A stretch of 57,545 nucleotides of DNA from Prevotella sp. MGM2 (GCF_002933955.1 NZ_BEWW01000259.1:1-57545); one strand, 5' to 3'. Counted from the first letter of the stretch, positions 30,554 to 40,637 are shown. Numbers and translations are program-made. Notes: generated from the sequence alone by a model not told the origin.

Positions 30554-31270
30554 TTACTTTTTACTTGCATTAAAGAAACCGACATACTGCTGCAAACCAC
30601 TATTTACCATGGCCGCTGCACCTTTGGTTGTCAGTGTTGCGCCAGTGAGTCCATCCACTTCATAAGTGTCATCCTTTACCTGTCCTTTCTTTACGACAGT
30701 AAGTGCCACTTGTGATGTTGCAGAATCTGTAAAAATTTGTTTCCCTTTAAATTGATCCTGAAATTTTTGCTCTGCAATAGGAGAGCCGAGTCCTGCAGTT
30801 TCACTTTCATGAGAAAAATAAGCTCCAAAAACCGTTCTGAAGTCATCATTCACGGCCATATAGCCCCAAAGACCTCCCCAAAGACCGCGTCCGGACATTG
30901 GCACAACATACTTTGTTGAGCCGTTAATCTTGCAGACATATACAGGCAAACAACCGGAGTTGATATCCTTATTATCCACTTTAAAGCCATCTTCATCTTT
31001 CTCCTTACCAGTTTTGACGCATGAACCGTCTGCTTTAACAACCATATCCGCGATGACCACCTCATCGTATTTGTTCTCCACTTCATTGGCAGTCTGCAAA
31101 TCACGGATATTCAAAGCAGCCAATATCTGTCTCTTTTTGTCAAGCTCCACATTTTTGTCTTGTGTAGGTTTAAGAACTGATGAGACAAAAGCCAAAAGGA
31201 ACGCCACGATAACGACCATTACCGAAGCATAAACTATAGTATAAGAATTACTATTTGTATTCATTTTCAT
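30554..31270 (-). CDS. nqrC: Na+-NQR subunit C
   Basis: This 238-aa subunit has one N-terminal membrane helix and a periplasmic domain that carries covalently bound FMN. The flavinylation motif is DGLTGATLT near residues 206-214, with T214 the expected attachment site. It therefore needs a flavin transferase (ApbE); no apbE gene is seen in this window. Confidence 0.96.
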   Translation of the reverse strand: MKMNTNSNSYTIVYASVMVVIVAFLLAFVSSVLKPTQDKNVELDKKRQILAALNIRDLQTANEVENKYDEVVIADMVVKADGSCVKTGKEKDEDGFKVDNKDINSGCLPVYVCKINGSTKYVVPMSGRGLWGGLWGYMAVNDDFRTVFGAYFSHESETAGLGSPIAEQKFQDQFKGKQIFTDSATSQVALTVVKKGQVKDDTYEVDGLTGATLTTKGAAAMVNSGLQQYVGFFNASKK

Positions 31271-31289
31271 ATTGCTTTATAATGGTTGG

Positions 31290-32453
31290 TTACTTTCCCG
31301 CACGCTTAAGCCGGCGACTAATATTACGTTGCACAAAACAATAGTCAATAAGCGGTGCAAACATATTCATGAAAAGAATGGCAAGCATCATGCCCTCAGG
31401 ATAACCAGGATTAAGCACACGAATCGTTATGGCCAAAGCACCAATGAGAAAACCATAGATATACTTGCCATTTTCCGTACGGGCACTTGTAACCGGATCT
31501 GTTGCCATAAACACAGCACCGAAAGCAAATCCGCCAGCGGCCAAGTGTTCATACCAAGGTATTTGTGCAACAAGATTTCCTTCCATTCCAGCTATGTTAA
31601 ACAACCAGCCAACGATAGCACCTCCTATAAAAACGCTTGTCATTGTTTTCCATGATGCAATACGTGTATAAAGCAAAATAACCGCTCCTATAGCAATGGC
31701 TATTACGCTGGTCTCACCAATAGAACCGGGTATAAGGCCAATAACCATATCTGAGAATCCAGCCGTAACTTCCACATTTGAAGCAGCTTGTCCAAGCGGT
31801 GTCGCCATAGTCATGGCATCGGCCGTCAGTTGATTACCTAAGCCGAATATTGTTTCATTAGCCACCCATACCTGGTCGCCACTCATGCTTGTCGGATATG
31901 CAAAGAAAAGGAAAGCACGGGCCACAAGCGCCGGATTAAAGATATTCATACCCGTACCGCCATATATTTCCTTGGCGATGATTACGGCAAAAGCGACTGC
32001 TATGGCCAACATCCAAAGCGGACAATTGACAGGAACAATCATAGGAATGAGGAGACCGGACACCAGAAAGCCTTCCTGAATTTCTTCCTTTTTCCACTGA
32101 GCCACAACAAATTCTATACCTAAACCCACGGCATAAGACACTATTATCTTAGGTAATGTTGCCAAGAAGCCGTATATAAACATCTCCATGAAACCAGCCT
32201 CAACATTTGCCTGATGATAGTTTTGATAACCGATATTATACATACCGAAGAGCAACGCCGGCAACAAAGCTATAACAACAAACGACATGATGCGCTTTGA
32301 GTCGATGGCATCGTGTATGCTACACCCGACTTTCGACGTGGTGGATGGTACCAACAAGAATGTTTCCATGCCTTCGAATACTGAATGGAAAGCGTGCAAC
32401 TTTCCCTTTTCCTCGAAGTGCGGTCTCAGCTTGTCTAGAAATTTCTTAACCAT
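31290..32453 (-). CDS. nqrB: Na+-NQR subunit B
   Basis: This 387-aa subunit has about ten membrane helices and forms the main Na+ and quinone path. The segment AMTMATPLGQA fits the region of the second covalent FMN threonine. NIFNPALVARAFLFFAYP and FATDPVTSARTENGKYIYG-type stretches are characteristic of the NqrB/RnfD family. The 105-bp gap to nqrA is the widest inside the operon. Confidence 0.96.
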   Translation of the reverse strand: MVKKFLDKLRPHFEEKGKLHAFHSVFEGMETFLLVPSTTSKVGCSIHDAIDSKRIMSFVVIALLPALLFGMYNIGYQNYHQANVEAGFMEMFIYGFLATLPKIIVSYAVGLGIEFVVAQWKKEEIQEGFLVSGLLIPMIVPVNCPLWMLAIAVAFAVIIAKEIYGGTGMNIFNPALVARAFLFFAYPTSMSGDQVWVANETIFGLGNQLTADAMTMATPLGQAASNVEVTAGFSDMVIGLIPGSIGETSVIAIAIGAVILLYTRIASWKTMTSVFIGGAIVGWLFNIAGMEGNLVAQIPWYEHLAAGGFAFGAVFMATDPVTSARTENGKYIYGFLIGALAITIRVLNPGYPEGMMLAILFMNMFAPLIDYCFVQRNISRRLKRAGK

Positions 32454-32558
32454 TGATTTTTATTTATTTTAAAAACATTCGGCTTCTCGATTTTCTCATG
32501 TTTCTAGAAGAAGAAAGAGAGGCGAAAGTACATTTTTTGTTTTTACGACTTATATGAT

Positions 32559-33914
32559 TCAGGCATTCTCTTTTCTCAGTATATCCAAACCTTCACGAAC
32601 AATGCGCTGCAACTCCAATTTGGAAGAATCTATGAATTCGGCAACAGCAAAGTCCTCCGGAGCCACCTCATAAATGCCCAAAGCCTCCTGACGATCAATG
32701 TCGCCGGTTATGATAGCCTTAACCAAATAACTGGAATAAATATCCATCGGGAACACCCTTTCATATTCGGCACTCATAATCATGTGACGCTGCCCTCCTT
32801 TAATTCTACAATCCAGATTATAACTTTTAGAGCGACCTAAAAGCCAGGAGAAATAACTGCGGCTGGTTGAAAAATCATTCAAGCGGGGACGTATCCATCC
32901 CAAAAGTTCATGAACATCATCACCTTCAGGAATCGCACAGACTTCAGTATTGAACGCGCCCAAAAAGCCATCAACACCAGACTTCACACCTACGAGCGGA
33001 TTACCGTTGATGATTCGCACATGCGCAGTATCGCCTTGGAGTCGTCCCTTCAGAACATCAGACAAAGGAGTGCCGATTTTAGTTTCCAGATAACAGGGGG
33101 CAGACACACAGGAACCGGCCACCGCAATACGACGGGTCAGATCAACAAATCCCGTCATAGCCAGATGACCTATCATCGCTACGATTTCAGCGCCTACAGT
33201 CCAAACGGTCTCCCCTTTGTTAACGGGCATCACATGATTGATGTGAACTCCAACATTTCCCGAAGGGTTAGGACCGTCAAAAACATTTACATTAGCTTCG
33301 GCCACTGGCAGCAGGGAAGTATTGATTTGTTCAGGTGAAATGCCCAGATAAACCGGTGCCAGCTTGGAAAGTACCTTCACACCTGCCTTAAAAGCCTCTT
33401 CACGCCCCTGCAGTACATAATTAATATCGGCGGCCAAAGGCATTTTGCTGAAAGTCGAAACGAAAACGGCTTTCGGAGCATCTGCTGGAGAAGCCACAAC
33501 ATCATAAGGCCGCTGGCGGATAAAAGCGAACATACCGCTATTCAGCAGATATTCCACCACATCTTCACGCGAAGCCTTTCCGGCATCAAGTTTACCAAAA
33601 TCCTTGTTCTCCTGTTGTGCCGAAGCCTTCACACACACGTGCAGAAGTTTTCGCCGTTCACCGCGTTCAATGGCTGTTATCTCACCACTGACCGGCGATA
33701 CAAACTTTATACGCTCGGAGGCTTTGTCTACAAAAAGTGCTTCGCCCGCCATCACATAATCGCCAACCTTAACGGTCAAACGCGGCGTAATGCCTGTGAA
33801 ATCCAACGGCGAAACCGCATATTCGTTTGATGGCAAAAGCGTTTGAAGTTCTTTTGCCGCCACTCCGTCGAGGTTTATATCTAACCCTCTTTTGATTTTA
33901 TACAATGGTTTCAT
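32559..33914 (-). CDS. nqrA: Na+-NQR subunit A
   Basis: This cytoplasmic subunit contacts NqrB and affects the quinone site. I place the start at the ATG at 33914 (MKPLYKIKRGLDINLDG, 451 aa), which matches the family's N-terminus. An in-frame start 5 codons upstream is possible. A lipoyl-like domain near the start (KVGDYVMAGEALFVDK; SPVSGEITAIERGERRKL) is typical. It heads the operon. Confidence 0.96.
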   Translation of the reverse strand: MKPLYKIKRGLDINLDGVAAKELQTLLPSNEYAVSPLDFTGITPRLTVKVGDYVMAGEALFVDKASERIKFVSPVSGEITAIERGERRKLLHVCVKASAQQENKDFGKLDAGKASREDVVEYLLNSGMFAFIRQRPYDVVASPADAPKAVFVSTFSKMPLAADINYVLQGREEAFKAGVKVLSKLAPVYLGISPEQINTSLLPVAEANVNVFDGPNPSGNVGVHINHVMPVNKGETVWTVGAEIVAMIGHLAMTGFVDLTRRIAVAGSCVSAPCYLETKIGTPLSDVLKGRLQGDTAHVRIINGNPLVGVKSGVDGFLGAFNTEVCAIPEGDDVHELLGWIRPRLNDFSTSRSYFSWLLGRSKSYNLDCRIKGGQRHMIMSAEYERVFPMDIYSSYLVKAIITGDIDRQEALGIYEVAPEDFAVAEFIDSSKLELQRIVREGLDILRKENA

Positions 33915-33939
33915 TATAGATAATAACAAAAAATTTCTG

Positions 33940-33947
33940 CAAAATTA
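33940..33947 (-). promoter_or_regulatory. -7 promoter box of the nqr operon
   Basis: On the minus strand TAATTTTG matches TAnnTTTG and lies about 25 bp before the nqrA start, giving a short leader. The upstream region is very AT-rich without a clean TTTG. Confidence 0.5.
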
Positions 33948-33992
33948 TAAAAAATATTTTTAGAAACGAAAAGCTACAGCCATATTATTCTT

Positions 33993-35156
33993 TCACTGCA
34001 GATGGATGGTCACCCGCCGGTTATACGAGAATGGTGAAATCGTATCCACCCCTCCTTTGGCCTCTACGACAATCCTCTCACGGGTTATTCCCATTTTCAC
34101 CAGTTCCTCAACTATAGCCTGCGCTCTTTTTTCAGAAAGCTTCCTATTGTAAGCCTCACCTCCGGTTTTCCGGTCGGCATAACCGGTTACAACTATTTTG
34201 CGGTCTTCTTCCCGGACCATTTCCACCAACTCTTTAACATTGACCAAATCTTTCCGGCTGGCAATCCGAGAAGAACCGATATCGAAAAATACCGACAAAG
34301 GCATTATGCGGATTTTTTCGATTACGGATGTTTTTTCCGGTCCGCCGGGTATTTTAGCATCAAGCATTTGCTGTAACCGCTCATTTTCCTCACGCTGACT
34401 TTCCAGTTCCGCATTGAGGGCATTCATCTGCTCCTGATTCATTGCGATAAGAGCCTCTACATTAGGAGCCTTTTTCCAAGTGCTTTTACCGATATTATAA
34501 GTAACGCCTACAGACAGCCCTACTATTTTATCATAATGACGCGCCTCAAGCCGACGGTATCCGTTCCAGCCATCGTTTAAAGCGCCGTCCATATTGCCCT
34601 TAGCAGCTAGAGCAAAGATATCCAGAAAAACATTCAAATGGTTGTTTATCCGAAAATTATTTAAAAGACCGACATTATAAGAAACATTATAGGCCCGGCC
34701 TCCACGGCTCATATTACGCACAACACCCAATCCGACATAAGGGATGAAATTCCACAAACGGCTCTCATCATATCCTCCTAAAAGATTCGTCAGATTAAAC
34801 ATCACGTCTTCATGTAAATTCCAATATTTATATGAAGGATGCAGATTTCCGGTATTAACCTGTTTTGCCCAAACTCCTTGAAATTTAGTACGGAGACCGA
34901 TACCGGGAGTAAACCATTTACCAACAGCCACATCAAAACCGAAAGTACCACGGTCGGAACTGAAAGGATTTTTATTAGGACATTTCTCCTGTGAGGAATA
35001 AGCCGCATTAAAATCAAATCCGCCCGACACAAACCAGTTTGCCCAAAACTTATTTGTCATCACCGAATGTTTTTCACCAGGCACTTCAGTATCTTGCGCG
35101 GCAGCAGTGCCTAAACCGGCAGCCACCAGAACCAGAAACATTAAAACTTTTCTCAT
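33993..35156 (-). CDS. OmpA-family outer membrane protein
   Basis: This 387-aa protein has a signal peptide (MRKVLMFLVLVAAGLGTAAA), a beta-barrel region (about 30-225), a Gln/Glu-rich helical linker (NQEQMNALNAELESQREENERL broken by proline) and a C-terminal OmpA domain that binds peptidoglycan (VFFDIGSSRIA; VVTGYADRKTGG; LSEKRAQAIVEEL; YNRRVTI). It probably tethers the outer membrane to the cell wall. A -7 box TAACTTTG lies at 35196-35203. Confidence 0.9.
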   Translation of the reverse strand: MRKVLMFLVLVAAGLGTAAAQDTEVPGEKHSVMTNKFWANWFVSGGFDFNAAYSSQEKCPNKNPFSSDRGTFGFDVAVGKWFTPGIGLRTKFQGVWAKQVNTGNLHPSYKYWNLHEDVMFNLTNLLGGYDESRLWNFIPYVGLGVVRNMSRGGRAYNVSYNVGLLNNFRINNHLNVFLDIFALAAKGNMDGALNDGWNGYRRLEARHYDKIVGLSVGVTYNIGKSTWKKAPNVEALIAMNQEQMNALNAELESQREENERLQQMLDAKIPGGPEKTSVIEKIRIMPLSVFFDIGSSRIASRKDLVNVKELVEMVREEDRKIVVTGYADRKTGGEAYNRKLSEKRAQAIVEELVKMGITRERIVVEAKGGVDTISPFSYNRRVTIHLQ

Positions 35157-35195
35157 ATTATGTTATATTCTATTGATTTCAAGATAGTCTGCTGG

Positions 35196-35203
35196 CAAAG
35201 TTA
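35196..35203 (-). promoter_or_regulatory. -7 promoter box of the OmpA-family gene
   Basis: TAACTTTG on the minus strand, about 40 bp before the gene start. No clear -33 TTTG is present. Confidence 0.5.
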
Positions 35204-35306
35204 ATAAATTACTTTTTAAAATAGTGAAAGAAAACAAAAAAGATGACAGTAAAATCCTTTTGTCAATTTTTATACACTTTAAAGAACATCAAGACGGATG
35301 AGGATA

Positions 35307-35539
35307 TTAACATTTTTAACCTTTAGAAACATATTCTCTTATCTTTTTCTCCAAAGAATTATTATCATATAAAGAAGAATAAGGGATTTTCAAAAAGGAT
35401 TACTTACATTTTTTACGGCAATAAGGAGTTTTTAGAATCAAGAAAGCACTGAAAACACAAAGAGAGACATCTTTAAAAGGCTGTCTCTCTTCTTTGATGT
35501 AAAGATAAATCTTTTTTCGTCAAAAGCAAAAAGTGTTAA
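35307..35539 (-). repeat. Copy 3 of the promoter-hairpin element
   Basis: This 233-bp element has ends TTAACATTT (35307-35315) and AAGTGTTAA (35531-35539). On the minus strand it holds TTGC (35526-35529), an 18-bp spacer and TATCTTTA (35500-35507), then the hairpin at 35460-35491, a GTTTTCAG segment and a single CTCCTTATTG box. It lies in the 653-bp gap between the OmpA gene and ileS, transcribed toward the OmpA gene. The rest of this gap shows only the two gene promoters. Confidence 0.83.
35456..35495 (-). ncRNA. Predicted ~40-nt hairpin RNA of repeat copy 3
   Basis: The minus-strand promoter TTGC/TATCTTTA leads into a 10-bp stem (35460-35469 with 35482-35491) followed by a weak T-tract. 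The stem sequence AAGAGAGACA/TGTCTCTCTT is unlike the other copies yet pairs perfectly, which supports a conserved RNA structure. Confidence 0.55.
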
Positions 35540-35767
35540 AATGCGATTTTGTCAAAATTACATCACAATATTATTATCACTTAGCTCCTAACGACACATT
35601 ATTACTAAGCAACAATTACAAGATTCGCATAATCTTACCATTTATCCTGTTCAAAAAAAGAGAACAACATCAATCAAGATCCTAAAAAACAGACCGGTGA
35701 AGCGACTTTTAAACATATAGTATCTATTTTTGCTATAGGGTTATACCTGTTTTTCGCGCAAATAGAC

Positions 35768-35775
35768 TAACTTTG
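35768..35775 (+). promoter_or_regulatory. -7 promoter box of ileS
   Basis: TAACTTTG matches TAnnTTTG, 35 bp before the ileS ATG. No T-box leader is seen upstream. Confidence 0.55.
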
Positions 35776-35809
35776 TAGCCCAAATAACGTAAGCAACAAT
35801 AAAAAGTAT

Positions 35810-38800
35810 ATGAAATTCACCGAGCGTAACGGACTCCATCTCTATGAGATAAACAAAGAAGTACTTGAAAGCTGGGACAAGAAAGATTTGTTCCACCGCA
35901 GTATGACAGAACGCGAGGGCTGCCCCTCATTCGTATTCTTCGAAGGACCGCCTTCAGCAAACGGGCATCCGGGCATTCACCACGTCATGGCACGCACTAT
36001 CAAGGACGTATTCTGCCGTTACAAAACGATGCAGGGATTTCAGGTAAAACGCAAAGCAGGCTGGGATACGCATGGTCTGCCTGTCGAACTTGGCGTGGAA
36101 AAAGAACTAGGCATCACCAAAGAAGACATCGGCAAAACCATTAGCATAGAGGAATACAATGCACGTTGCCGACGCAATGTCATGATGTTCACTCAGGAAT
36201 GGACAGACCTCAGCCATCTCATGGGATACTGGGTTGACATGGAACATCCTTATATCACATACGAGAACTCCTATATAGAAACATTGTGGTGGTTACTGGC
36301 GCAGCTTCACAAAAAAGGATTACTCTACAAAGGCTATACCATTCAGCCCTATAGTCCGGCTGCTGGAACCGGCCTCTCCAGTCATGAGCTCAACCAGCCG
36401 GGTTGCTACCGCGATGTTAAGGACACGACCATGACGGTACAGTTTGAAATCGTCAATCCCTCACCCGAACTCACAGGATGGGGAACTCCGCATTTCATAG
36501 CCTGGACAACGACTCCATGGACTTTGCCTTCCAATACGGCATTATGTGTCGGCCCGCAATTCGACTATGTTGCCGTGCGCACATATAACGCATATACCTC
36601 CCAGCCCGTCACGGTTGTTTTGGCAAAAGACTGCATAAGCTCATACTTTAAACCCGAAGGAGCCGACATGCCTCTGGAAGACTATTCCGCAGGAGACAAA
36701 ATCATCCCCTATAAAATTGTTGCAGAATACAAAGGTGCTGATCTGGTCGGCATGCGCTATCGCCAGCTAATGCCGTGGGTCAAGCCGGCAGAAAAGGTCG
36801 ACAGCCTCTCACCCGACTTCGTGCAAGAATATGCGTCATCTCATCCCGATAAATGCTTCAGCGTAGGCCACGACCGGTTCGTTGAACTGGAAGAGCAGGC
36901 ATTCCGTGTGATCCCTGGCGATTATGTCACCACTGAAGACGGTACGGGCATTGTACATATAGCTCCGACTTTCGGTGCCGATGACGCCAAAGTAGCCAAA
37001 GCGGCTCAAATCCCTTCCCTTTTCATGATAAACAAAAAGGGGGAGACACGTCCAATGGTCGACCTTACCGGCAAGTATTACATAATGCCTGAACTGGCTG
37101 ATAATTTTGTCGCGACTTGTGTCGACACAGCCGTTTATAGCCAACATGCAGGCGATTATGTAAAAAACGCTTATGCACCGGAATTCAACAAAGACGGTAA
37201 ATACGACGAAAAAGCCGCTGAAAAAGCTGAAGACCTGAACATTATCCTCTGCATGGAGATGAAGCAGCAGGGCACAGCCTTTAAAATAGAGAAAAAAGTT
37301 CATAATTATCCTCACTGCTGGCGAACGGACAAACCCGTTCTTTACTATCCGCTCGACAGCTGGTTTATCCGGTCTACTGCCGCAAAGGAACGTATGATGG
37401 AACTCAACAAGACCATCAACTGGAAACCGGCTTCTACTGGAACAGGACGCTTTGGCAAATGGTTGGAAAACCTGAACGACTGGAATCTGAGCCGGAGCCG
37501 TTATTGGGGAACTCCGCTCCCCATTTGGCGAAACGAAGAATCGCGCGAGGAGATATGTATTGGCTCCGTGGCTGAGCTATATGACGAAATAGAAAAAAGC
37601 GTCGCAGCCGGATTCATGAAGTCCAACCCGATGAAAGACAACGGATTCGTCCCTGGCGACTACAGCAAGGAAAACTATGACAAGATAGATCTGCACCGCC
37701 CTTACGTTGATGATATCCTACTCGTATCTCCGACTGGATTACCCATGAAGCGCGAAACAGACCTCATCGACGTGTGGTTCGACTCCGGCTCCATGCCTTA
37801 TGCCCAACTCCACTATCCTTTCGAAAACCGTGAACTGGTAGACAACGGAATAGCCTATCCCGCCGACTTCATTGCTGAAGGCGTAGACCAGACACGCGGA
37901 TGGTTCTTCACTCTCCATGCTATTGCGACAATGGTATTCGACAGCGTTTCCTTCAAAGCCGTAATCAGCAACGGACTGGTTCTCGACAAAAATGGCAACA
38001 AGATGTCAAAACGTCTCGGCAATGCGATTGAACCTTTCGGCGCTATCGAAAAATATGGATCGGACCCTCTGCGGTGGTACATGATTACCAACTCTTCACC
38101 ATGGGATAACCTGAAGTTTGACGAAGACGGTGTAACGGAAGTGTCACGCACATTCTTCGGTAAACTGTATCAGACCTATTCTTTCTTTGCTATGTACGCC
38201 AATGTTGACGGCTTTACCGGCAAAGAACCTTCCGTTCCCGTAAACAGACGCCCGGAAATTGACCGCTGGATCATCTCCGAACTGAACACATTAATTAAAG
38301 AAGTCACAACCGACTTCAACGAATACGAACCGACACGCGCCGGACGCAGAATCAGTACCTTTGTTATTGACAATCTCTCCAATTGGTATGTCCGCCTCTG
38401 CCGTAAACGTTTTTGGGCTGGAGAAATGGACGAAGACAAACTCAGCGCCCATCAAACTCTTTGGAATTGCTTATTCACCATCAGCAAACTCATGGCCCCC
38501 ATTGCCCCGTTCTATGCCGAACGTCTTTATGGCGACTTGGCCGTTGCCGCACAGGAAGCATCAGACAGCGTACACCTGAGCCTATTCCCGATATGCGATG
38601 AGACACTCGTAGACAAAGCGCTGGAACAACGCATGGAACTTGCACAACGCATAACCTCCATGGTTCTGTCCATCCGCAAAAAAGAACATGTCATAGTCCG
38701 TCAGCCACTCCAGAAAATTTGCATTCCTGTAAACGATGAAGCCCGCAAAACAGACATATCCGCAATGTCTTCACTCGTACTTAATGAAGTCAACGTCAAA

Positions 38801-39349
38801 GAAATAGAATTTGTAGAAGGAGACATGTTGGAAAAGAAAGTCAAGTGTAACTTCCGCATCATGGGCAAAAAATTCGGAAAATTAATGAAACCCATAGCAG
38901 CAGAAGTTGCCAATCTCTCTCAAGAAGACATAGCCAACCTCGAGAAAAACGGAAAATTCACCTTACAAGTAGAGAACCAACCTGTAACTATCGAGCGCGA
39001 AGATGTCGATATTGTAAGCGAAGATATTCCAGGGTGGAGTGTGGCGAACGATGGTGCGCTTACCGTTGCATTGGACTTGTCCATCACTCCAGAACTCAGG
39101 AAAGAAGGTTGGGCACGTGAAATCGTCAAAAGAATACAGACATTCCGTAAAGAAAACGGTTTCGACATCACAGATCATATCAACATTGTGTTTGACCACC
39201 ATGAAGAAATGGAAAATGTTGTTGCAGACTTTAAAGACTATATCTGCACACAAGTTCTGGCAGACAATCTGACATTCGATAACGTAACTGGCAACTGCGC
39301 CCTTAACTTTGAAGACTTCAAACTCAACGTAAAAATAGAAAAAAGTTAA
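35810..39349 (+). CDS. ileS: Isoleucyl-tRNA synthetase
   Basis: It charges tRNA-Ile. The 1179-aa class I synthetase has the HIGH-type motif in PPSANGHPGIHHV near residues 46-58, the GWDTHGLPVE segment, the CP1 editing domain (TTPWTLPSNTALCV; TGIVHIAPTFG), and KMSKR near 731. The long form with an extended C-terminal region is the eukaryote-like/type 2 IleRS found in many Bacteroidetes, often less sensitive to mupirocin; that sensitivity is inferred. It is followed by a hairpin and the DksA-like gene. Confidence 0.97.
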   Translation: MKFTERNGLHLYEINKEVLESWDKKDLFHRSMTEREGCPSFVFFEGPPSANGHPGIHHVMARTIKDVFCRYKTMQGFQVKRKAGWDTHGLPVELGVEKELGITKEDIGKTISIEEYNARCRRNVMMFTQEWTDLSHLMGYWVDMEHPYITYENSYIETLWWLLAQLHKKGLLYKGYTIQPYSPAAGTGLSSHELNQPGCYRDVKDTTMTVQFEIVNPSPELTGWGTPHFIAWTTTPWTLPSNTALCVGPQFDYVAVRTYNAYTSQPVTVVLAKDCISSYFKPEGADMPLEDYSAGDKIIPYKIVAEYKGADLVGMRYRQLMPWVKPAEKVDSLSPDFVQEYASSHPDKCFSVGHDRFVELEEQAFRVIPGDYVTTEDGTGIVHIAPTFGADDAKVAKAAQIPSLFMINKKGETRPMVDLTGKYYIMPELADNFVATCVDTAVYSQHAGDYVKNAYAPEFNKDGKYDEKAAEKAEDLNIILCMEMKQQGTAFKIEKKVHNYPHCWRTDKPVLYYPLDSWFIRSTAAKERMMELNKTINWKPASTGTGRFGKWLENLNDWNLSRSRYWGTPLPIWRNEESREEICIGSVAELYDEIEKSVAAGFMKSNPMKDNGFVPGDYSKENYDKIDLHRPYVDDILLVSPTGLPMKRETDLIDVWFDSGSMPYAQLHYPFENRELVDNGIAYPADFIAEGVDQTRGWFFTLHAIATMVFDSVSFKAVISNGLVLDKNGNKMSKRLGNAIEPFGAIEKYGSDPLRWYMITNSSPWDNLKFDEDGVTEVSRTFFGKLYQTYSFFAMYANVDGFTGKEPSVPVNRRPEIDRWIISELNTLIKEVTTDFNEYEPTRAGRRISTFVIDNLSNWYVRLCRKRFWAGEMDEDKLSAHQTLWNCLFTISKLMAPIAPFYAERLYGDLAVAAQEASDSVHLSLFPICDETLVDKALEQRMELAQRITSMVLSIRKKEHVIVRQPLQKICIPVNDEARKTDISAMSSLVLNEVNVKEIEFVEGDMLEKKVKCNFRIMGKKFGKLMKPIAAEVANLSQEDIANLEKNGKFTLQVENQPVTIEREDVDIVSEDIPGWSVANDGALTVALDLSITPELRKEGWAREIVKRIQTFRKENGFDITDHINIVFDHHEEMENVVADFKDYICTQVLADNLTFDNVTGNCALNFEDFKLNVKIEKS

Positions 39350-39362
39350 GCAGCGTCAACGA

Positions 39363-39406
39363 CATGTGTAGCCGGTATTCCATCATCGGACATCCGGCTA
39401 TACATG
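39363..39406 (+). terminator. Hairpin after ileS
   Basis: CATGTGTAGCCGG (39363-39375) pairs with CCGGCTATACATG (39394-39406), a 13-bp stem with one G-T pair. There is no strong T-tract, so it may attenuate or protect the 3' end instead of fully terminating. Confidence 0.55.
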
Positions 39407-39479
39407 ACCGTATTCCTCATTTGTCGGGCATTACAAACAAATCAACTTATCGTATCAAAAACATAAATCCACTTATTAT

Positions 39480-39857
39480 ATGGCAGAAAAAACACGTTAC
39501 TCCGATGAGGAATTAGCGGAATTCAAAGCGCTTATCCTTGAGAAAATTGAATTAGCAAGCCGTGACTACCAGCAAATGATGGACGTACTTACCAACAAGG
39601 ACGGCAACGGCGTAGAAGACACCATGCCAACTTACAAAGTGCTGGAAGAAGGTTCTATGACACAGACCAAAGAAGAACTTACGACAATGGCAGCCCGTCA
39701 GCAAAAGTTCATCCAGGGTTTACAGGCAGCCTTAGTCCGCATAGAAAACAAGACATACGGCATTTGTCGTGTCACAGGAAAGCTAATCCCAAAAGAACGT
39801 CTGCGCGCAGTGCCTCATGCAACATTAAGCATCGAAGCCAAACTTGCACAAAAGTAA
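39480..39857 (+). CDS. DksA/TraR-family protein lacking zinc cysteines
   Basis: This 125-aa protein has the family's coiled-coil part (residues 8-90) and C-terminal element YGICRVTGKLIPKERLRAVPHA. The zinc finger normally has four cysteines; here only C96 remains, so it should not bind zinc in the usual way. It may still bind RNA polymerase's secondary channel. The coiled-coil tip lacks an obvious DxxDxA. This form is common in Bacteroidetes. Confidence 0.88.
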   Translation: MAEKTRYSDEELAEFKALILEKIELASRDYQQMMDVLTNKDGNGVEDTMPTYKVLEEGSMTQTKEELTTMAARQQKFIQGLQAALVRIENKTYGICRVTGKLIPKERLRAVPHATLSIEAKLAQK

Positions 39858-39890
39858 TTGCATTCAGACACATAACTTTTAAATGGTAAA

Positions 39891-39931
39891 TAAACGGGCT
39901 CTCGGACAAAAAATCCGATAGTTCCCGTTTA
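39891..39931. terminator. Two-tier hairpin between the DksA-like gene and lspA
   Basis: TAAACGGG (39891-39898) pairs with CCCGTTTA (39924-39931), with an inner stem TCGGA/TCCGA (39902-39906 with 39914-39918). It probably ends or attenuates the upstream transcript. Confidence 0.6.
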
Positions 39932-40010
39932 TTGATTTGAAGACTGTTTTCTCCTACCAGTAAATCCGATTTATCTTCCATCTCAAGCCAACTGATTTCA
40001 AATAATATTC

Positions 40011-40637
40011 ATGAACACTTCCTCGGTTAGTATAAAATCTGCAATAGCCATATTGGTTGTAATCTGTACTCTCATAGCTGACCAGATTATAAAAATAACA
40101 GTCAAAACCAACATGGGACTTTACGAAATCATTAATGTAACCAATTGGTTTGAAATACGTTTTACTGAAAATGACGGAATGGCCTTCGGCATGGATTTCA
40201 TCGGCACCATGTTTTTAGCCCTATTCCGTATGGCCGCCATCATCTTTTTCAGCTATATTTTATATAATATAGTCAGAAAGAACGCGCCAACGGGATTTAT
40301 TGTTTGTTTCTCATTAGTAGTAGCCGGAGCTGCCGGCAACATTATCGACAACTGCCTCTACGGCCTTATTTTCACAGAAAGCATTTACGGTATGCCGCCG
40401 GCCCATTTCGTGCCTATTGGACAAGGATATGGTTCGTTTTTGTCCGGCCATGTTGTAGATATGTTTTATTTTCCACTCTTTGAATGGCCTTCATGGATGC
40501 CTTTAGTCGGTGGAAATGTTTTCTTCGGGGCTATTTTCAACTTTGCCGATGCCGCCATCAGCTGCGGTGCAGTAGCCTTGTTTATATTCTACCACAAACT
40601 ACTTTCACTGGACTACCTCCTGAAAGCCCGCCAATAG
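40011..40637 (+). CDS. lspA: Lipoprotein signal peptidase II
   Basis: It cleaves prolipoprotein signal peptides in the inner membrane. The catalytic aspartates are D113 (GNIIDN) and D180 (FNFADAA); TENDGMAFG is the conserved substrate-side motif. The 208-aa length exceeds the common 160-170 aa because of an extra loop at about residues 118-165, usual in Bacteroidetes. The next gene encodes a lipoprotein. Confidence 0.95.
   Translation: MNTSSVSIKSAIAILVVICTLIADQIIKITVKTNMGLYEIINVTNWFEIRFTENDGMAFGMDFIGTMFLALFRMAAIIFFSYILYNIVRKNAPTGFIVCFSLVVAGAAGNIIDNCLYGLIFTESIYGMPPAHFVPIGQGYGSFLSGHVVDMFYFPLFEWPSWMPLVGGNVFFGAIFNFADAAISCGAVALFIFYHKLLSLDYLLKARQ

Noticed and set aside
35540-35809. T-box or other leader riboswitch before ileS
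   Set aside because: No T-box sequence or specifier-type structure seen; the -7 box at 35768 leaves only a short leader.
36836-37315. 159-codon frame antisense to ileS
   Set aside because: Shadow frame within ileS without supporting context.
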